A DNA stretch of 64,000 nt from Sulfolobales archaeon (GTDB lineage Archaea; Thermoproteota; Thermoprotei_A; Sulfolobales; Desulfurococcaceae). The position numbers were made by a program, and so were the translations under genes. Below the pieces are notes generated by a model that worked only from the letters and a program-made list of their open reading frames with translations, did no database searches and had not been told where the DNA came from. Position 1 is the first letter of the stretch. Each line of letters starts with the position of its first letter. The DNA is taken from assembly GCA_025059075.1 (NCBI GenBank), contig JANXDZ010000004.1, forward strand, positions 1 to 64,000, given 5' to 3'. This document shows positions 16,613-25,336 of this stretch, piece after piece.

Positions 16613-18145
16613 TCAGCCAGTTTTATATACAGGGTAGAAATCTATGTAGTATGCTGGGTATAGCACGAATCCCTTAACGTTTTCCTGCATAAAGACGTAT
16701 TGTTTTGGAACGTATAGGAATGCCCATGGAGCATCCTCTATTATTACCCTCTGTAACTCCTTGTAAATCTTTACTCTCTCTTCAGGATCTATTAATTGTC
16801 TAGCCAGTAAGGCTAATTCATCAACTTTCGGATTCACATATCCATCTATGGCTAATCCATGGCTACTGAATAGTGGAACTATCCAATCATCTGGATCAAC
16901 ATAGTCGGGGAACCAGTCCACCATATATAGGTCGAAGTCGTAATTGAATAATCTTTCAAGGAACGAAGACCAATCGAGGTTCACTATTTTTACTTTGATC
17001 CCTATTTCTTCTAAGTTGCTTTGTATTAGGGCTGCTACCTCCCCTCTTTCAGCTCTCTCCTCTGTGCTAATAATTAATTCTAATTCTCTTAACCCCCTTC
17101 CCTCTGGATATCCAGCTTCTGCTAAGAGTTGGGCTGCTAATTGTGGATTGTGCTTATAACCATATTCTTCTACTTCTGGATCGTAACCCATTACTCCCGG
17201 TGGTAAAGGTCCGTAGAGTCTTGATGCAGTGCCTTTTAATATATTGTTAAGTATATAATCATAGTCTATTGCGTAATTTATGGCTTTTCTTAATAAAACA
17301 TTGTTAAGAGGCTCTCTTCTTTGATTCATTCCAAGCCATTCTATAACTAACCCACTTATTGATACCATTTTAATCTTCGGATTAGCTGATAGTACGGGGA
17401 CATCTGATGGCTGAATACCTATTGCAATGTCTATTTCACCTCTTTCTAGAGCTATTCTTAAAGAGCTTGGATCAGGGTAGAATCTAAATATTATTTTCTC
17501 TGATTTAGGTGGCTCTCTCCAATACTCTTTATTCGCAATTAATACTAGCTGTTGTCCCTTAACCCATGATTCAAACTTAAATGGCCCAGTTCCTATTGGT
17601 TTAGTCTCTAAGTCTGTTGCATTAGGAGGTACTGGAGCGAATATTGTAAAGGCGGCGAGTGATGGAAATGGAACAAATGGGTATTTAAGAATAAATTTAA
17701 CTACATACTTATCTAAAACATCAATTTTATCAATAACGTCAAGTAGAAATGCTGGAGGACCCTGTAGATCCTTGGCTCTTTCAAGACTTTGTTTAACTAT
17801 TTCTGCAGTTAATTCAGTTCCATCGTGAAACTTAACGTTTCTCCTTAGGTAGAATATCCACTCAGTGGCATTTTCATTGGACTCCCATTCCTCTGCTAAT
17901 TTTGGTACGAGTTCAGTAGTTCCTGGTTTATATCCAACTAGTGAGTCATAAATGTTTTGTATTATCATGCCAGAAGCTATGTCATATGCTAGGGCGGGAT
18001 CAAGGGTTTTGGGATCATAAGTAGTTCCTATAATTATTACTTGCTCTAAAGCAACCTCCTCTCTTCTAATAGTAGAAATATATATTCCCAGCGCTATTAT
18101 TACTGCAGCTATTACTATGAATGCAATATATTTTTTAATAGACAT
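16613..18145 (-). CDS. Peptide ABC transporter substrate-binding protein (SBP family 5)
   Basis: Extracytoplasmic receptor that captures peptides and hands them to the permeases. The first 25 residues form a signal/anchor helix (KKYIAFIVIAAVIIALGIYI) without a lipobox cysteine, so the protein is probably held by an uncleaved anchor. The mature part has family 5 signatures: TYDPKTLDPALAYD, LAEEWESNENATEWIFYLR, VKFHDGTELTAEIVKQSLER and IGTGPFKFESW. About 510 residues. The frame opens at GTG 18154, but ATG 18145 follows GGTGGGAG and is preferred. Specificity is unproven; relatives also bind sugars. Confidence 0.92.
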   Translation of the reverse strand: MSIKKYIAFIVIAAVIIALGIYISTIRREEVALEQVIIIGTTYDPKTLDPALAYDIASGMIIQNIYDSLVGYKPGTTELVPKLAEEWESNENATEWIFYLRRNVKFHDGTELTAEIVKQSLERAKDLQGPPAFLLDVIDKIDVLDKYVVKFILKYPFVPFPSLAAFTIFAPVPPNATDLETKPIGTGPFKFESWVKGQQLVLIANKEYWREPPKSEKIIFRFYPDPSSLRIALERGEIDIAIGIQPSDVPVLSANPKIKMVSISGLVIEWLGMNQRREPLNNVLLRKAINYAIDYDYILNNILKGTASRLYGPLPPGVMGYDPEVEEYGYKHNPQLAAQLLAEAGYPEGRGLRELELIISTEERAERGEVAALIQSNLEEIGIKVKIVNLDWSSFLERLFNYDFDLYMVDWFPDYVDPDDWIVPLFSSHGLAIDGYVNPKVDELALLARQLIDPEERVKIYKELQRVIIEDAPWAFLYVPKQYVFMQENVKGFVLYPAYYIDFYPVYKTG

Positions 18146-18201
18146 ATCTCCCACCTTATTACCTAACTCTGTAGCCTACCAAATAAGATATGATGGGAAA
18201 A

Positions 18202-18219
18202 TTTATAAACTTATATAAG
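18202..18219 (-). promoter_or_regulatory. Promoter region of the peptide transporter operon
   Basis: Read on the minus strand, CTTATATAAGTTTATAAAT contains two overlapping TATA-like boxes 57-74 bases before the ATG. It is the only strong TATA candidate upstream of the first transporter gene. Confidence 0.45.
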
Positions 18220-18832
18220 GAAAGAGGTGGGTAAGTGGGAAAATCGATCCATACATACTTTATTACTTAATAGAGAAGCAGGAAACTTAAGGAGTGGTTT
18301 CTCAAAGAATGTTCTTAAATCTATGAAGTTGTCTACATGAAGATCTAGGCTGAGGTATAGTATGCAATGCAGTGAAGCAATTATGATATCATAGGAAACG
18401 ATCTATAGTATCACCGATGAATAACCATATGCTGTACGTCATCTGCAGGAGAGTATGGAATAGTGCTTGTAGCCTCATGGAGTCTAATGCTTTTACATCG
18501 ATGGCTTCAGAGTAGAGATGCCTTTAAGAATTCTATGTAGCGATCCCTGCATCTACAGAGATCTATAAGCCATATATGTAGAGGGACTTATACTAAACAA
18601 GATATATGTAAACTCATCTAGAGATCGTTATTTGAGACACATACTTCACGTACACCCATGGCTAGAGACTGTTCCTATCCTAAAGAGTTACATTATTGAA
18701 ACACCGTTATTTGAGTAAGGCTGAAAAATAAGGGACTAGCTATACTGACTATGGCGGAGCCCGCTCTACTCTTGCCCTTTTCAGGGCAGAGGTGTAGTTA
18801 AGTACTTTGTTTTACGCAATCCTTATTGAAGT
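18220..18832. other. 613-base spacer with a decayed reading frame and a GC-rich hairpin
   Basis: No intact gene. Plus-strand frame 18569-18718 is open for 49 codons without a start codon and ends RHILHVHPWLETVPILKSY... then a stop; the composition looks protein-coding, so it may be a gene fossil. From 18753 to 18797 a GC-rich island stands out. Nothing else was recognised. Confidence 0.4.
18753..18797. ncRNA. Candidate structured RNA: two adjacent GC-rich hairpins
   Basis: GCGG/CCGC (18754-18764) is followed by CTAC...GTAG enclosing TGCCCT-TTTC-AGGGCA (18766-18797). In an AT-rich thermophile genome, intergenic GC-rich hairpins often mark stable RNAs. There is no U-run to suggest a terminator and no clear C/D or ACA boxes, so the type and strand are unknown. 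It lies 36 bases past the 3' end of sua5. Confidence 0.25.
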
Positions 18833-19912
18833 CTATTGATCGGCTGTAATAATGTTGTATCCAGAAGCCTTTCTAAGTCTATTCATTATTGTTAGGCCCA
18901 GTCCTCTTTCTTCAAAGCCTTCAGCTATTATGAAGCTTACTCCAGCTTCATCTAGCTCTCTCATAGTCTTAAAGAGGTTTTTAGCTATTTGAAATAAGTT
19001 GCTTCTAGAGCCGAGGCTTTTAACTACTACTCCTAGATCAGTATAGTAGTTGTACGTTTCATCACTGCACAGTATGCTTACGCTAACTCCTTTATGCAAG
19101 CTCTTCAACGCTATATCTCTAACTACACTAACGATCTTCGTTAAGTCGTCATAGCTCCTTGACTCAACTAAAACCATATCTGCTCTCGGTGCATAGTGCC
19201 TATGCTTCATCCCTGGTGCTAGCGCTTTACTTGCTTCAACAAGTCCTCTAGCGAATGGTGGAATAGCTATTTCTACTCCAAGAACTCTTTCCAATTCTTC
19301 AACTGATAAAGCTCCAGGCCTTAGCAGTAGTGGTGGTTTAACAGTTAGATCTATTATAGTTGACTCAACTCCGTGAAGTGTTTCACCTGCATCAATTATT
19401 AACTCTATGGATCCATATAAATCCTTAATGACGTGATCAGCTGAAGTAGGCGATGGTCTGCCAGATAAGTTAGCGCTAGGAGCAGCTACTGGTGCATCAA
19501 CGCTATCTATAAGCATAAGAGCTACTCTATGAGCTGGCATTCTAACAGCAACCTTTGGTAAGCCAGCAGTAACTTCACTTGGAATACTGTCGCTCTTCCA
19601 TAGGACTAGTGTAACTGGACCAGGCCACAACTTCTCAGCTATTATTAAAGCTTCTTCAGGTACATCTCTAGTCACTAGACTTAAGGCACTGAGCCTAGAT
19701 ATATGGACTATAAGTGGGTTATCCAAGGGCCTCTTCTTAACTCTAAATATCCTTAGGACGCTTTCCCTTAAGTAAGCAAGTGCTCCAAGCCCGTAGACAG
19801 TTTCTGTTGGAAAAGCCACTAAGCCACCTCTCCTCAGTACTTCAGCTGCTTCAGCAATAACTTCATTGCTTGGATTAAATGGATCTACTTTAATAACTCT
19901 TGTCTCAAACAA
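18833..19912 (-). CDS. sua5: L-threonylcarbamoyladenylate synthase (Sua5/YrdC)
   Basis: Makes threonylcarbamoyl-AMP from threonine, bicarbonate and ATP, the first step of t6A37 tRNA modification. The YrdC domain (1-200) has GGLVAFPTETVYGLGA, KKRPLDNPLIVH, the SxxSxN signature in APSANLSGRPSPT and STIIDL. The C-terminal Sua5 domain (about 220-359) makes this the long form. The Kae1/Bud32 partners are outside the window. Start ATG 19912 faces the M42 peptidase; a minus-strand TATA-like TATTTAAGG lies near 19953-19961. Confidence 0.93.
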   Translation of the reverse strand: MFETRVIKVDPFNPSNEVIAEAAEVLRRGGLVAFPTETVYGLGALAYLRESVLRIFRVKKRPLDNPLIVHISRLSALSLVTRDVPEEALIIAEKLWPGPVTLVLWKSDSIPSEVTAGLPKVAVRMPAHRVALMLIDSVDAPVAAPSANLSGRPSPTSADHVIKDLYGSIELIIDAGETLHGVESTIIDLTVKPPLLLRPGALSVEELERVLGVEIAIPPFARGLVEASKALAPGMKHRHYAPRADMVLVESRSYDDLTKIVSVVRDIALKSLHKGVSVSILCSDETYNYYTDLGVVVKSLGSRSNLFQIAKNLFKTMRELDEAGVSFIIAEGFEERGLGLTIMNRLRKASGYNIITADQ

Positions 19913-20030
19913 CTTAACTCTATTCCCTCACACACCTGCTAAATAGAGCAATACCTTAAATAGCTTATCAATAGTAAATACAAACTTTTTATTTCCCAAG
20001 ACATATTCTTTCAGCAAGCAGGTGTATGCC

Positions 20031-21140
20031 TTGAGTATAGAGATCTCGAGAGAGGATGTAGTGAGTTTACTTAAAAAACTCTGTGAAGCAATAGGGCCAA
20101 GCGGCTATGAGGAAGGCGTTAAGGGATTAGTAGTTGATTACTTAAAAGCTACAGCGGATAAGCTATGGGTAGATACTTGGGGCAACATAGTTGCTGTAAA
20201 GAAGGGCAGCGTTGGTGGAAGGAAGCTAATGCTTGCAGCACACATGGATGAAATAGGTCTATTCATATCGTTTATAGACGACAATGGATTCCTAAGAGCA
20301 CTGCCCATAGGCGGCATTACTGAGAGAGCGACTGCTTTTCAAAGAATACTCATAAGGACGAGGGATGGAAGGATTTACAGAGGAGTAGTTGGATTAAGAC
20401 CTCCACATGTAGCTAAGCCTGAGGAAGCTCAAAAAATCCCTGAATTCAGAGAGCTATTTATAGATGTAGGCGCTGGATCAAGGGATGAAGTAGCTAAAAT
20501 GGGGATTAGAGTAGGAGACATAGCAGTATTTGATAGAGAACTCATAGCTTTAAACAACGATCGTGTTAGTGGGAAAGCATTTGATGATAGAAGCGGTGTA
20601 GTAGCATTAATTAAAGCTTTTGAACTCATAGAAAACCATGAAGCAGATGTCTATGCTGTAGCAACTGTTCAAGAAGAAGTTGGTTTAAAGGGAGCTAGAA
20701 CATCTGCCTTCGCCATATCTCCTGATGCAGCCATAGCTCTTGACGTAACTATAGCAAGCGATGTACCAGATACTCCTCAACATGAGTGGTGTACAAGGCT
20801 TGGAAAGGGGCCAGCAATAAAAGTAGCTGATGGAAGGGGGGCCAGTGGACTTATAGCACATCCTGAAATAGTTAATAAGTTAATAGCTGTTGCCGAAGAA
20901 CACAAGATACAGTATCAAATAGAGCTCCTTGCTGGCGGTACAACAGATGCATCCATAATAGCATTAAATAAAGAGGGAGTGCCTGCTGGAACTATATCAA
21001 TACCAACAAGGTACATACACTCACCTGTAGAAGTACTAGATGTAAACGATGTCGTTAATGCAATTAAGCTATGTAAAGCCTTTGTTGAAAAAGCTAGCGT
21101 AGAGTGGCTTGCATCATTAAGGGGGACAGCTATAAAGTAA
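20031..21140 (+). CDS. M42 family metallo-aminopeptidase (TET-like)
   Basis: Co-catalytic zinc aminopeptidase that trims peptides left by the proteasome. Metal ligands and catalytic residues can be placed: AAHMDEIG (His, Asp), FDDRSG (bridging Asp), VQEEVG (general base and ligand Glu), ALDV (Asp) and TRYIHSPVE (His). About 369 residues, typical of the family, which forms dodecameric tetrahedral particles. GTG 20022 is open in frame, but TTG 20031 has AGGTG at suitable distance. A functional link to the peptide importer at 12.8-18.1 kb is plausible but not shown by linkage. Confidence 0.9.
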   Translation: MSIEISREDVVSLLKKLCEAIGPSGYEEGVKGLVVDYLKATADKLWVDTWGNIVAVKKGSVGGRKLMLAAHMDEIGLFISFIDDNGFLRALPIGGITERATAFQRILIRTRDGRIYRGVVGLRPPHVAKPEEAQKIPEFRELFIDVGAGSRDEVAKMGIRVGDIAVFDRELIALNNDRVSGKAFDDRSGVVALIKAFELIENHEADVYAVATVQEEVGLKGARTSAFAISPDAAIALDVTIASDVPDTPQHEWCTRLGKGPAIKVADGRGASGLIAHPEIVNKLIAVAEEHKIQYQIELLAGGTTDASIIALNKEGVPAGTISIPTRYIHSPVEVLDVNDVVNAIKLCKAFVEKASVEWLASLRGTAIK

Positions 21141-21230
21141 TGCAGCCTCAGTCGATGTAAACTAAGTTAATTTTTTCTACTACTAATTCATTGATTTCAG
21201 TATTTTAATGAAGCTTCGTACTTTAAGTAT

Positions 21231-22001
21231 CTAAATTCTCTCTCGCTTTATTGCTCTACTTATCCCTAAGAACCTGTAGATAGTTAGTTGTATAGATGAT
21301 AACACTATCATGCCTATGAATAAGTTCATAACTAAGTACTTAGTTATAGCCCCAAGATCTTTTGGGATAACCTCAATGCCCTCAATGAATCCCAACGCCA
21401 TTGACTCTATGGATATAGCTAGTATAAGGATGGCTAAATGCTTCCCCTTCCTTAGCATGCGCAGTGAGAGCATTGACATCATTGCTGACGCCATGGAGTT
21501 GAATACTAGTGCTGTAAGTAGTGAGAATTCAAATCCATACAGTACTACGTTAGTTGAATACGCTAATGCTTCTCCAAAGTAGTAGTTTTTAGATACTTCA
21601 CTTCCTATAACTACTTCACTTACAGCTACATTGCTGCACACGTAGTATACTCCTGGCCCAGAGCACTCATAAGTACTTGGTGGAATTAATGAACAGCTGA
21701 GCCCATCGTATGGAGGTATAATTAATTGGAAAAACACTTTCTCCCCCTCATTAAGGCGCACTTGAGTGCAATTTGGGCCAGTAATGATCATTACAGGCTT
21801 CCACAAGGGGTTTGAGAAATTAACTATAGATAGTCTCTGTGGCTTAGGAGATACGAAGTGCTTGACTTCAAAACTGTAGCCTGAGCCAATGGCGTAACCA
21901 ATTGAGTAAAACAATGCTATAGCTAAGCATACAAGCCCCACTAACGTAATTACATTAATCAATTGTTTTCGCTTCATCTGCTTACCAAAGCGTTTATCCA
22001 C
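21231..22001 (-). CDS. Hypothetical membrane protein with a four-Cys external domain
   Basis: I do not recognise this 256-residue protein. One helix near 15-37 precedes a polar domain (about 45-140) that contains four cysteines in two close pairs (GPNC, LSCS, YECSG, YVCSN), which could form disulfides outside the cell. Three more hydrophobic helices follow (about 150-175, 185-210, 218-240), and the end is basic. Start GTG 22001 overlaps a GAGGTG motif; ATG 21977 is an alternative. It is divergent from hypD, and nothing visible links it to hydrogenase maturation. Confidence 0.6.
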   Translation of the reverse strand: MDKRFGKQMKRKQLINVITLVGLVCLAIALFYSIGYAIGSGYSFEVKHFVSPKPQRLSIVNFSNPLWKPVMIITGPNCTQVRLNEGEKVFFQLIIPPYDGLSCSLIPPSTYECSGPGVYYVCSNVAVSEVVIGSEVSKNYYFGEALAYSTNVVLYGFEFSLLTALVFNSMASAMMSMLSLRMLRKGKHLAILILAISIESMALGFIEGIEVIPKDLGAITKYLVMNLFIGMIVLSSIQLTIYRFLGISRAIKRERI

Positions 22002-22103
22002 CTCTATTCCACCATTAAAGCTGCTTACATTAAGTTCTAGATTGACTTAGTTAATCAACTTAATAAAGGAGTTGGTCTTTAGTATCCTCAGCGGTGTTAT
22101 TAA

Positions 22104-23276
22104 ATGGATTTAGCGGCTAGAGTTAAGGAGATTTATGAAGGATACAATAGTTCAATTAGAGTCGTTGAATTCATAAATAAAGTGTCTAAGAGGCTTTCTG
22201 AGAGAGGAATTAAAGCCATTAATATAATGGACTTCTGCGGCACACATGAGTGGACCATTGTACACTATGGGTTGAGGAGTCTTATGCCTAAGGAAGTAAG
22301 TTTAGTTGCAGGCCCAGGATGCCCTATCTGCATAACTCCTGGGCTATACGTAGACTATATGGTTAAGCTAAGTTTCGAGGGCTTCAAGATCCTTACTTAC
22401 GGCGATGCATATAAATTGCCTGGGACAACGAACTCAAGAGTGAAGAGCTTATATCAAGCAAAGGCCTTGGGGGGAGAAGTAGAGGTAGTTTATAGCTTTA
22501 TTGATGTAATAAGGATTGCTAGAGAGAATTCTTTGAAAAACTACGTGTTCTTCAGCGTAGGTTTTGAAACAACAATGCCTGCAGTAGCTATTCCACTATA
22601 CAGTAATGCAGTGCCTAGAAACATTATGGTGTTCACAGCCCATAGGTATACGCCTCCAGTAATGAAATACTTATTTGATGAAGTTAGGGAAGTAAACCTA
22701 AGTGGAGTAATAGCTCCTGGGCATGTTTCAACAATAATAGGGTCAAGTGCATGGAGCTTCATACCCCGTGACTACAAAGTCACTGCTGTAGTTGCTGGAT
22801 TCGAGCCCGTAGATGTCTTAGCAGCTGTACTGATAGTCTTAAAGCAACTCTTAGTCAATAGGCCTGCTTTAGTGAATGAATACGCTAGAGTCGTTAAACC
22901 TGAGGGGAATACCTACGCATTAAGAGCTATGAATGAAGTTTTTGAAAGAGTGGACTCCTACTGGAGGGGCATAGGGGTAATTAAGGAAAGTGGAGCAGTC
23001 TTTAAGGACAAGTATAGGGAATATGATGCTGCAAGCCAGCTGGGCTTAAAGGACTCAGCAGTTGTTGAAGACGTAGCGCCGGGCTGTAGATGTAGTGAAG
23101 TAGTCTTAGGATTATCTAAGCCTACTGACTGCCCATTATTCATGGCAGCCTGTACTCCTGAAAACCCAGTAGGCCCATGCATGGTCGGTAGCGAAGGAAC
23201 GTGTAGAATATGGGCTGAAAACCCGCCTCTACTAACGGACGTAGAGCTTGATCACTCTATTTTGCGAAAGCGATGA
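22104..23276 (+). CDS. hypD: Hydrogenase maturation protein HypD
   Basis: Iron-sulfur scaffold that, with HypC, carries the Fe(CN)2CO unit inserted into NiFe hydrogenases. Conserved motifs are present: MDFCGTHEWTI (CGTHE), GPGCPICITP, a FEPVD turn, GCRCSEVV and the terminal cysteines of PVGPCMVGSEGTC. Length 390 is normal. ATG 22104 follows GCGGTG. hypA lies 400 bases downstream on the same strand; hypC, hypE and hypF are not in the window. Confidence 0.95.
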   Translation: MDLAARVKEIYEGYNSSIRVVEFINKVSKRLSERGIKAINIMDFCGTHEWTIVHYGLRSLMPKEVSLVAGPGCPICITPGLYVDYMVKLSFEGFKILTYGDAYKLPGTTNSRVKSLYQAKALGGEVEVVYSFIDVIRIARENSLKNYVFFSVGFETTMPAVAIPLYSNAVPRNIMVFTAHRYTPPVMKYLFDEVREVNLSGVIAPGHVSTIIGSSAWSFIPRDYKVTAVVAGFEPVDVLAAVLIVLKQLLVNRPALVNEYARVVKPEGNTYALRAMNEVFERVDSYWRGIGVIKESGAVFKDKYREYDAASQLGLKDSAVVEDVAPGCRCSEVVLGLSKPTDCPLFMAACTPENPVGPCMVGSEGTCRIWAENPPLLTDVELDHSILRKR

Positions 23277-23674
23277 ATAGCATTGCTGAAAAGATCTGGT
23301 ATCAAAGCGTTGGAGGCATTAAGCTCTTCGTGTAGCTCTATAATACTTCAAGAGCTTTAACAGCCTGTCTTCAATTTATTGAAATTCCCACTGCTTCTTG
23401 AACAGCTGTAATACGTTTTACCCCGTGCTTCATGACCGTGGCGACTTTATGTAAAACTTATGTCACTCCTGCTTAGCGATGAGGCTTCACTAGATCTATG
23501 TACTTAGCTTCACTATAGATGAAGGCTCTTGAGTTATGTAGAGCCCTGATGGCTTCTGCAATGAAGAGATGGAAGCTCCTTCAAGTAGGAGAACCTTGAG
23601 GTAGAATTAACCAAAAAATACTTCCTAGCTAGAAATATCTACCTCGGAGAAGCCCCTATAGCATGGGGGAGAGC
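23277..23674. other. 398-base spacer between hypD and hypA, no intact gene
   Basis: Short coding-like fragments appear on both strands: a plus-strand ATG frame near 23518-23601 ends WKLLQVGEP, and a minus-strand stretch reads HGVKRITAVQEAVGISIN before a stop. None exceeds 30 codons. Nothing resembles hypC. The region may hold decayed genes. Confidence 0.3.
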
Positions 23675-24088
23675 ATGGTTCATGAGTGGGCTTTAGCTGA
23701 AGCTATTGCTACATATGTAACAAGAGTTTCTAAAGGGAGGAGTGTGAAGAGACTCGTTTTATCCATAGGTAAGTTGCAGTCAGTTAATGCAGAGATCTTT
23801 GACTTTGCATTAAGGGAGTTGTTAAGTGAAGGCAATGTAGTGGTTAGTGAACTCAAGTACTTGAGTGAAGAGATCTTGTTGAAGTGCAGGAAGTGCTATT
23901 TTGAATGGAGTCCCTCAATTGAATCACTTGGATCTGAAGTAAGTGAATTTATTCACTTCATCCCCGAAGTCATTCACTCCTACGTTAGTTGCCCTAAATG
24001 CAGTTCAAGGGACTACGATATATTGAGCGGCAGAGGAATAAGAGTAGTGGAAGTAGTGCTTGGGGAAGGGGGCAATAATGGATCCTAG
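23675..24088 (+). CDS. hypA: Hydrogenase nickel incorporation protein HypA
   Basis: Nickel chaperone that delivers Ni to the hydrogenase large subunit with HypB. The N-terminus MVHEWALAEAI contains the His-Glu pair used for nickel binding (one residue later than the usual position 2). The zinc domain has CRKC and CPKC (C4), separated by an archaeal insertion. About 137 residues. The frame opens at ATG 23663, but ATG 23675 follows GGGGGAG and gives the conserved start. The 3' end overlaps the next gene, a Mrp-like ATPase, by 11 bases. Confidence 0.93.
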   Translation: MVHEWALAEAIATYVTRVSKGRSVKRLVLSIGKLQSVNAEIFDFALRELLSEGNVVVSELKYLSEEILLKCRKCYFEWSPSIESLGSEVSEFIHFIPEVIHSYVSCPKCSSRDYDILSGRGIRVVEVVLGEGGNNGS

Positions 24089-24821
24089 ATTGCTCATCAT
24101 TAGTAAAAGGATGGAGGGAGTTAAGGCAGTAGTCCCAGTAATGAGCCCCAAGGGGGGAGTAGGTAAGACATTAATTGCATCATCGTTGGCCTTAGCTTTT
24201 GCTGAAAGAGGACGTAGAGTAGGCTTACTAGATCTTGATGTAACTAATGCTTCTTCACACATAGTTCTAGGAGTAAGACTCAGTGAATTAAAACCTATTG
24301 AAGAGAAAGGATTAGTACCGCCGCTAGTTAATGGAGTAAAGTTCATGACTATAGGTTACTATAGTTGTGGAAATCCTCTGCCGCTAAGAGGAGGGGATAT
24401 TGATGAAGTAATCAAGGAAATGCTGGCTACAGTTATATGGAGTCAACTTGACTTACTGCTTATAGACACTCCTCCAGGGATATCTGATGAAGTATTAGAT
24501 GTAATTAGCTACGTAAGTGAACCAAGGCCACTAATAGTAACTACTTCAAGCAAGCTATCAATTGCTTCAATTGAAAAACTATTAAAAATACTCACTGAAA
24601 GCAGAGTTAAAGCTATAGGAGTTGTTGAAAACATGGTGGTTAGTGAGGAGAGCGCAATCAAGGATCTTGTGGATAGATATGGAGTAGAAGTTATTGGGAG
24701 AATACCCTACGACCCATTTATTGAAAGATCTATTGGAGATGTAAGGATCCTTAAAAGCACTTCGTTCTTCAGCAAAGTCATGAATTTAGCCGATAAAGTC
24801 TTAATGAGGCTGAGTTTATGA
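24078..24821 (+). CDS. Mrp/MinD-type ATPase acting as HypB
   Basis: P-loop ATPase of the MinD/Mrp class, 247 residues. The deviant Walker A is SPKGGVGKTLIA, switch I contains LDLDVTNASSHIVLG and Walker B is LLLIDTPPG. In Thermococcus an ATPase of this type (AtHypB) replaces the classical GTPase HypB and forms a complex with HypA; direct overlap with hypA and the next gene hycI support the same role here. It lacks the CxxC of iron-sulfur carrier Mrp proteins. ATG 24078 follows a run of G and matches the family start MDPR. Confidence 0.88.
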   Translation: MDPRLLIISKRMEGVKAVVPVMSPKGGVGKTLIASSLALAFAERGRRVGLLDLDVTNASSHIVLGVRLSELKPIEEKGLVPPLVNGVKFMTIGYYSCGNPLPLRGGDIDEVIKEMLATVIWSQLDLLLIDTPPGISDEVLDVISYVSEPRPLIVTTSSKLSIASIEKLLKILTESRVKAIGVVENMVVSEESAIKDLVDRYGVEVIGRIPYDPFIERSIGDVRILKSTSFFSKVMNLADKVLMRLSL

Positions 24822-25336
24822 AAGTATTTCCTCAATACAGTAGAGCTCTAGAGGAAGAAGTCTGCAGTTACGTTAAAGCAGGTTACTTAACTGCATGCAT
24901 TGGAAGCCCATTAAGGCAGGATGATAGAGCTGGCTTAGAGCTCTGTAGAACACTAATGGAGAAAGGGCTTCCTACAGTAGTATGTGAATATGGATTAGAG
25001 AACTGCATTGAAGAACTCATTAATAGCAATGCTAAGAGAATAGCTATCGTGGATGCAGTAATGACTCCCGGCGCCCGCCCTGGGGACATAGTGATAATTA
25101 ATGATTTAAATGAATTAGACAACGAATTCCTTGTGACAACACATAGCGTGCCCTTAACTGCCATTATAAAGATCCTGCAGAGTCAAGGAATGGCTTTAGA
25201 AACAATAATCCTAGGGATTCAGGTTAAAGAAATAGGTTTAGGCTTAGAAATCTCTTCTGAAGTAGAGAGGGCTGTTTCATACATGGCTCAATTAATTGAG
25301 AAGTGCGTTAAAGAGAACTTAAGAATATGTTTCTAA
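24818..25336 (+). CDS. hycI: Hydrogenase maturation endopeptidase (HycI-type)
   Basis: Nickel-checking protease that removes the C-terminal tail of the hydrogenase large subunit after metal insertion. The motif IGSPLRQDDRAG corresponds to the family GNxLxxDDGxG; further conserved sites are VDAVMTPGARPGD and the His in TTHSVPL. Length 172. Start ATG 24818 overlaps the previous stop (ATGA), so hypA, the ATPase and hycI are translationally coupled. It converges on and overlaps the alcohol dehydrogenase by 29 bases. Confidence 0.9.
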   Translation: MKVFPQYSRALEEEVCSYVKAGYLTACIGSPLRQDDRAGLELCRTLMEKGLPTVVCEYGLENCIEELINSNAKRIAIVDAVMTPGARPGDIVIINDLNELDNEFLVTTHSVPLTAIIKILQSQGMALETIILGIQVKEIGLGLEISSEVERAVSYMAQLIEKCVKENLRICF

